Below are positions 11,487 through 13,926 of a stretch of 13,926 nucleotides of DNA, piece after piece. Below the pieces are notes generated by a model that made no database searches, had not been told where the DNA came from, and saw nothing but the letters and a program-made list of their open reading frames with translations. Source of the DNA: Bacteroidales bacterium (lineage in GTDB: Bacteria; Bacteroidota; Bacteroidia; Bacteroidales; Paludibacteraceae); NCBI GenBank assembly GCA_018066005.1, contig JAGHSG010000074.1, positions 1-13,926 on the forward strand, written 5' to 3'. The stretch's first letter is position 1; the number at the start of each line of letters is the position of its first letter. The position numbers and the translations under genes were made by a program.

Positions 11487-12722
11487 ATGAATTTACTCGT
11501 TTTACTTACTATGGTTTGTGCGCTGGATACCGTGCCGACGGACAGCGTAGCCAAAGATTCTACTATGGCCGTTCAAAAAGATACGACAGATAGTGTCGGC
11601 TTTCAGTTTACCACCATTGACAGCGTAGCCATCACGCCGGTCAAAGACCAACACCGCTCGGGAACATGCTGGGCTTTCTCCACGTTAGGTTTCTTTGAGA
11701 GCGAAGTGATGCGTCTCAATGACGGCAAACAAGTGGATTTCAGCGAGATGTATGTGGTCAACAAGACCATGATGGACCGCGCGCAGTACGTCATCCGTAT
11801 GTACGGAGATGTGGCTTTTGCAGCCGGCGGCTCGGCATACGATGTGCTGTATTGCATGCGGAACTACGGCTTCGTACCCCAATCCGTTATGCCGGGCATA
11901 CAATATGGTACTACCGAAGCAGACACGCTGCCTGTTCATAATGAACTGGATGCCGTGGCAGGCGGATATATCAAAGCCCTGTGCCATAACAGCAAAATCA
12001 AACGCCTTACGCCGGTGTGGAAGAAAGGTCTGCAAGCCGTGTATGACACCTATCTGGGGCAATGCCCGGACAGTTTTATGTACGAAGGTGTGCAATACAC
12101 CCCACAATCTTACGTGCGTTCGCTGGGGCTCAATCCTGCTGATTATGTGTCTATTACGAGTTATACACACCATCCTTTCTACACCCGTTTTGCTTTGGAA
12201 GTGCCGGATAACTGGCGCATGGATCAGATGTACAACGTGCCGTTGGAGGACCTGATGGCGATTATAGATAATGCCATCAAAAACGGTTACACTATGGCGT
12301 GGGGTGCCGATGTCAGCGAAGTGGGCTTTACACGCAAAGGCTTGGGCGTCATGCCGGATGCCGACAAAGGAGCAGACCTGACCGGCTCGGACATGGCTAA
12401 GTGGCTCGGTATGGATACCAAAGCCAAGGCTGATGAACTGACCAAGAAACCGCTGCCCGAGATGAAGATAACCCAAGAACTGCGTCAGCGGGCGTTTGAT
12501 AACTGGGAGAATACCGACGACCACGGCATGCAGATATTCGGTACAGCGCATGACCAAACAGGCAAACTATACTACATGGTCAAGAATTCGTGGGGAACGC
12601 AACGTAGTGATTATAAGGGTATTTGGTACATCAGCCGTGCCTTTATGGAATACAAAACAAATGACATCCTTGTTCATAAAGATGCCATCCCACGTCCTAT
12701 TCGACTCAAATTAGGCTTGTAA
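11487..12722 (+). CDS. Secreted C1 (bleomycin-hydrolase-like) cysteine peptidase
   Basis: The 411-aa protein starts with a short signal-like peptide (MNLLVLLTMVCA, residues 1-12), followed by a Thr/Ser/Asp-rich linker. The catalytic set of C1B peptidases is complete: Q55 and C61 in PVKDQHRSGTCWAFS, H346 in DDHGMQIFG, and N367 in VKNSWG. The ISRAFMEYKTNDILVHKDAI end is typical of the bleomycin hydrolase/PepC group found in Bacteroidales. It probably acts as an aminopeptidase in the periplasm or on the outer-membrane side. The ATG at 11487 lies 3 nt after the lipid kinase gene. Its last 12 bp overlap the convergent helicase gene. Confidence 0.9.
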   Translation: MNLLVLLTMVCALDTVPTDSVAKDSTMAVQKDTTDSVGFQFTTIDSVAITPVKDQHRSGTCWAFSTLGFFESEVMRLNDGKQVDFSEMYVVNKTMMDRAQYVIRMYGDVAFAAGGSAYDVLYCMRNYGFVPQSVMPGIQYGTTEADTLPVHNELDAVAGGYIKALCHNSKIKRLTPVWKKGLQAVYDTYLGQCPDSFMYEGVQYTPQSYVRSLGLNPADYVSITSYTHHPFYTRFALEVPDNWRMDQMYNVPLEDLMAIIDNAIKNGYTMAWGADVSEVGFTRKGLGVMPDADKGADLTGSDMAKWLGMDTKAKADELTKKPLPEMKITQELRQRAFDNWENTDDHGMQIFGTAHDQTGKLYYMVKNSWGTQRSDYKGIWYISRAFMEYKTNDILVHKDAIPRPIRLKLGL

Positions 12723-13926
12723 GGGCTTGCTATGCAAGATATATAAGGATTGCGTAGCGCGCGTGAGAGCAGTATAGAGCCATCGGTAATCCTCCTTGGT
12801 GGCAGATGCAGAGTCTAACATATCCAACGCTCCCGGGTCTATAAAAACACGTTTCCACTGTCCGCCTTGGGCCTTATGGCACGTAACGGCGTAGGCATAG
12901 CGAACTTGCAAAGCATTATAATAGGGAGATGCGGCGATTTTTTCACGCATCTCTTTTTTTGTACGTATCTCCGGATAATCTTCGGCAATACGTGCGTATA
13001 AATCACGTTGCATCCGGTAACTGTCTTCCGGCGTGTCGGTGGTCAGCGTGTCTAACCACAGCACGGCGTCTATCTCCCATTCATAGTCTAACGATTTGAG
13101 ACTGACATCTGCAAAGTGGAATCCGTATATCTCACGCTCGTTGCGCAGGCGCAAGACTTCCAACATGTCGCCGTTGGCAAGAAAAGGCAATCCTTCGTAT
13201 TGCTGGGTGAAATAGTAATTATTGCGACTGACCATAATACGGTCGCCGGCTTGCAATATATCCTCTTTCCACAGCAGTTGCGCCCGCACGCCTTGGTTAT
13301 AGAGGTTGGTACGTTTATTGGAACGTGTAATGATAAGCGTCTCCTCCAATCCCACTTCGTTGTAACTCTGTTCGATGGCTTCCACCATCTTGTTAGGCGG
13401 AAGGATATGAACATCATCGTAAGGAGTGATTAGGTCGATTAGTCTGTCTATCTGAGTCGGGTGTTTACCGACGGCGAACCGACGGCGAACCGACGGCGAA
13501 TCGATAGATGTCCGAATGGTTGTCGCATTCTTCAGTATACCGCTTTCTGCTGCCTGACGGGCTACTTCGGTCAGTTGGGCAGCGTGAACGGTCAGCCCGT
13601 GGCTCTCTAATTCGCCGATTTGCAAGGCAGGGCTCTCGGTATATTCCACAGGCGGTAACTGGGCATCATCGCCTAACAACAGTAACCGGCATCCTTCGCC
13701 TTGAAAAACAAATGCAATCAAGTCGCGCAATAACTCCTGACTAATCATCGACGCCTCATCCACGATGAATAAGGTGTTCTTGTCTTTGTTGAAACGCAAA
13801 TCCCATTTCACCGATTCACCAATTAACCGATTCTCCGATTCACCTTTTATCGGTGTGCCCTGAGGCACCCGATTAACATAAATCCATTTATGAATAGTGT
13901 ATGCCCCGAAGCCCGAATAATGGCTC
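12711..13926 (-). CDS. RecD-like ATP-dependent DNA helicase (N-terminus outside window)
   Basis: The frame is open to the right edge; I read SHYSGFGAYTIHKWIYVNR ahead of the first internal GTG at 13868, which matches the 'SGFxAYTIH' region after the Walker A motif in RecD/TraA-like helicases. Visible motifs are Walker B LFIVDEASMIS, motif III LLLLGDDAQLPPVE, and the C-terminal 2A/UvrD_C_2 part with YAVTCHKAQGGQWKRVFID and YTALTRATQSLYIL. It is therefore a superfamily 1B 5'-3' helicase, and Walker A lies beyond the window. The segment between NATTIRTSIDS and LITPYDDVHIL contains an 11-bp tandem repeat (13468-13500). The stop codon at 12711 lies inside the 3' end of the convergent peptidase gene. 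Confidence 0.9.
   Translation of the reverse strand, partial: SHYSGFGAYTIHKWIYVNRVPQGTPIKGESENRLIGESVKWDLRFNKDKNTLFIVDEASMISQELLRDLIAFVFQGEGCRLLLLGDDAQLPPVEYTESPALQIGELESHGLTVHAAQLTEVARQAAESGILKNATTIRTSIDSPSVRRRFAVGKHPTQIDRLIDLITPYDDVHILPPNKMVEAIEQSYNEVGLEETLIITRSNKRTNLYNQGVRAQLLWKEDILQAGDRIMVSRNNYYFTQQYEGLPFLANGDMLEVLRLRNEREIYGFHFADVSLKSLDYEWEIDAVLWLDTLTTDTPEDSYRMQRDLYARIAEDYPEIRTKKEMREKIAASPYYNALQVRYAYAVTCHKAQGGQWKRVFIDPGALDMLDSASATKEDYRWLYTALTRATQSLYILHSKPLQA
13468..13500. repeat. 11-bp tandem repeat (three copies) inside the helicase gene
   Basis: CCGACGGCGAA occurs three times in a row without change. Because 11 is not a multiple of 3, the three copies are read in three different frames on the minus strand (SPSVRRRFAVGK), and only the total of 33 bp keeps the gene open. 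Loss or gain of one unit would shift the frame. Confidence 0.95.

Noticed and set aside
11685..12557. 290-codon antisense frame in the peptidase gene
   Set aside because: It is a shadow of a well-conserved gene with an intact catalytic set; its translation has no domain-like features.

Overview
The window looks like a chromosomal segment of a member of the order Bacteroidales (Prevotella/Bacteroides-like). The gene content fits (holA, a YegS-like lipid kinase, a C1 peptidase and a RecD-like helicase side by side). So do several promoters of the Bacteroidetes sigma type (TTTG, about 20 bp, TAnnTTTG), and the lack of Shine-Dalgarno dependence. Genus cannot be decided from the sequence alone.

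Left part (1-6815, all minus strand): a long, tightly packed run of mostly small genes, probably expressed from one promoter at 6808-6839. In transcription order it holds a 51-aa basic protein; a 104-aa protein made of two related 'KGNM' units; a 97-aa unknown; a 196-aa unknown; a SUMF1/FGE-fold protein with its own N-terminal domain; a PD-(D/E)XK-like protein; an OmpA-C membrane protein split by a frame change at an A7 run; two paralogous lysine/arginine-rich 44-46 aa proteins; a TerB-like protein; a broken 3' copy of the OmpA gene; a 45-aa Thr/Lys/Arg-rich protein; a YkvA (DUF1232) protein; and the start of a voltage-gated-type ion channel. The gaps carry recurring hairpins and a duplicated 60-bp leader that encodes a tiny basic peptide next to the downstream start codon.

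Middle part (6839-9126, minus strand): a small-RNA gene with its own promoter, long nested stem and intrinsic terminator; a Bacteroidetes-type putative DNA-binding protein; and a membrane-anchored Ser/Thr protein kinase. The promoters of the left cluster and of the putative regulator share a nearly identical 15-bp element at exactly the same offset from the -33 box, so they are probably co-regulated. Kinase, regulator, RNA and cluster may form one unit, but that is an inference.

Right part (9146-13926): divergent, physically overlapping promoters separate the kinase from a plus-strand operon. That operon starts with about 260 nt of strongly structured untranslated RNA, followed by holA (DNA polymerase III delta), a diacylglycerol-kinase-family lipid kinase and a secreted bleomycin-hydrolase-like C1 peptidase. 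A RecD-like helicase gene converges on it, overlaps its 3' end by 12 bp, and runs off the right edge.

The most unusual material is the left cluster with its shared promoter element, leader peptides and frameshift, plus the two structured RNAs.
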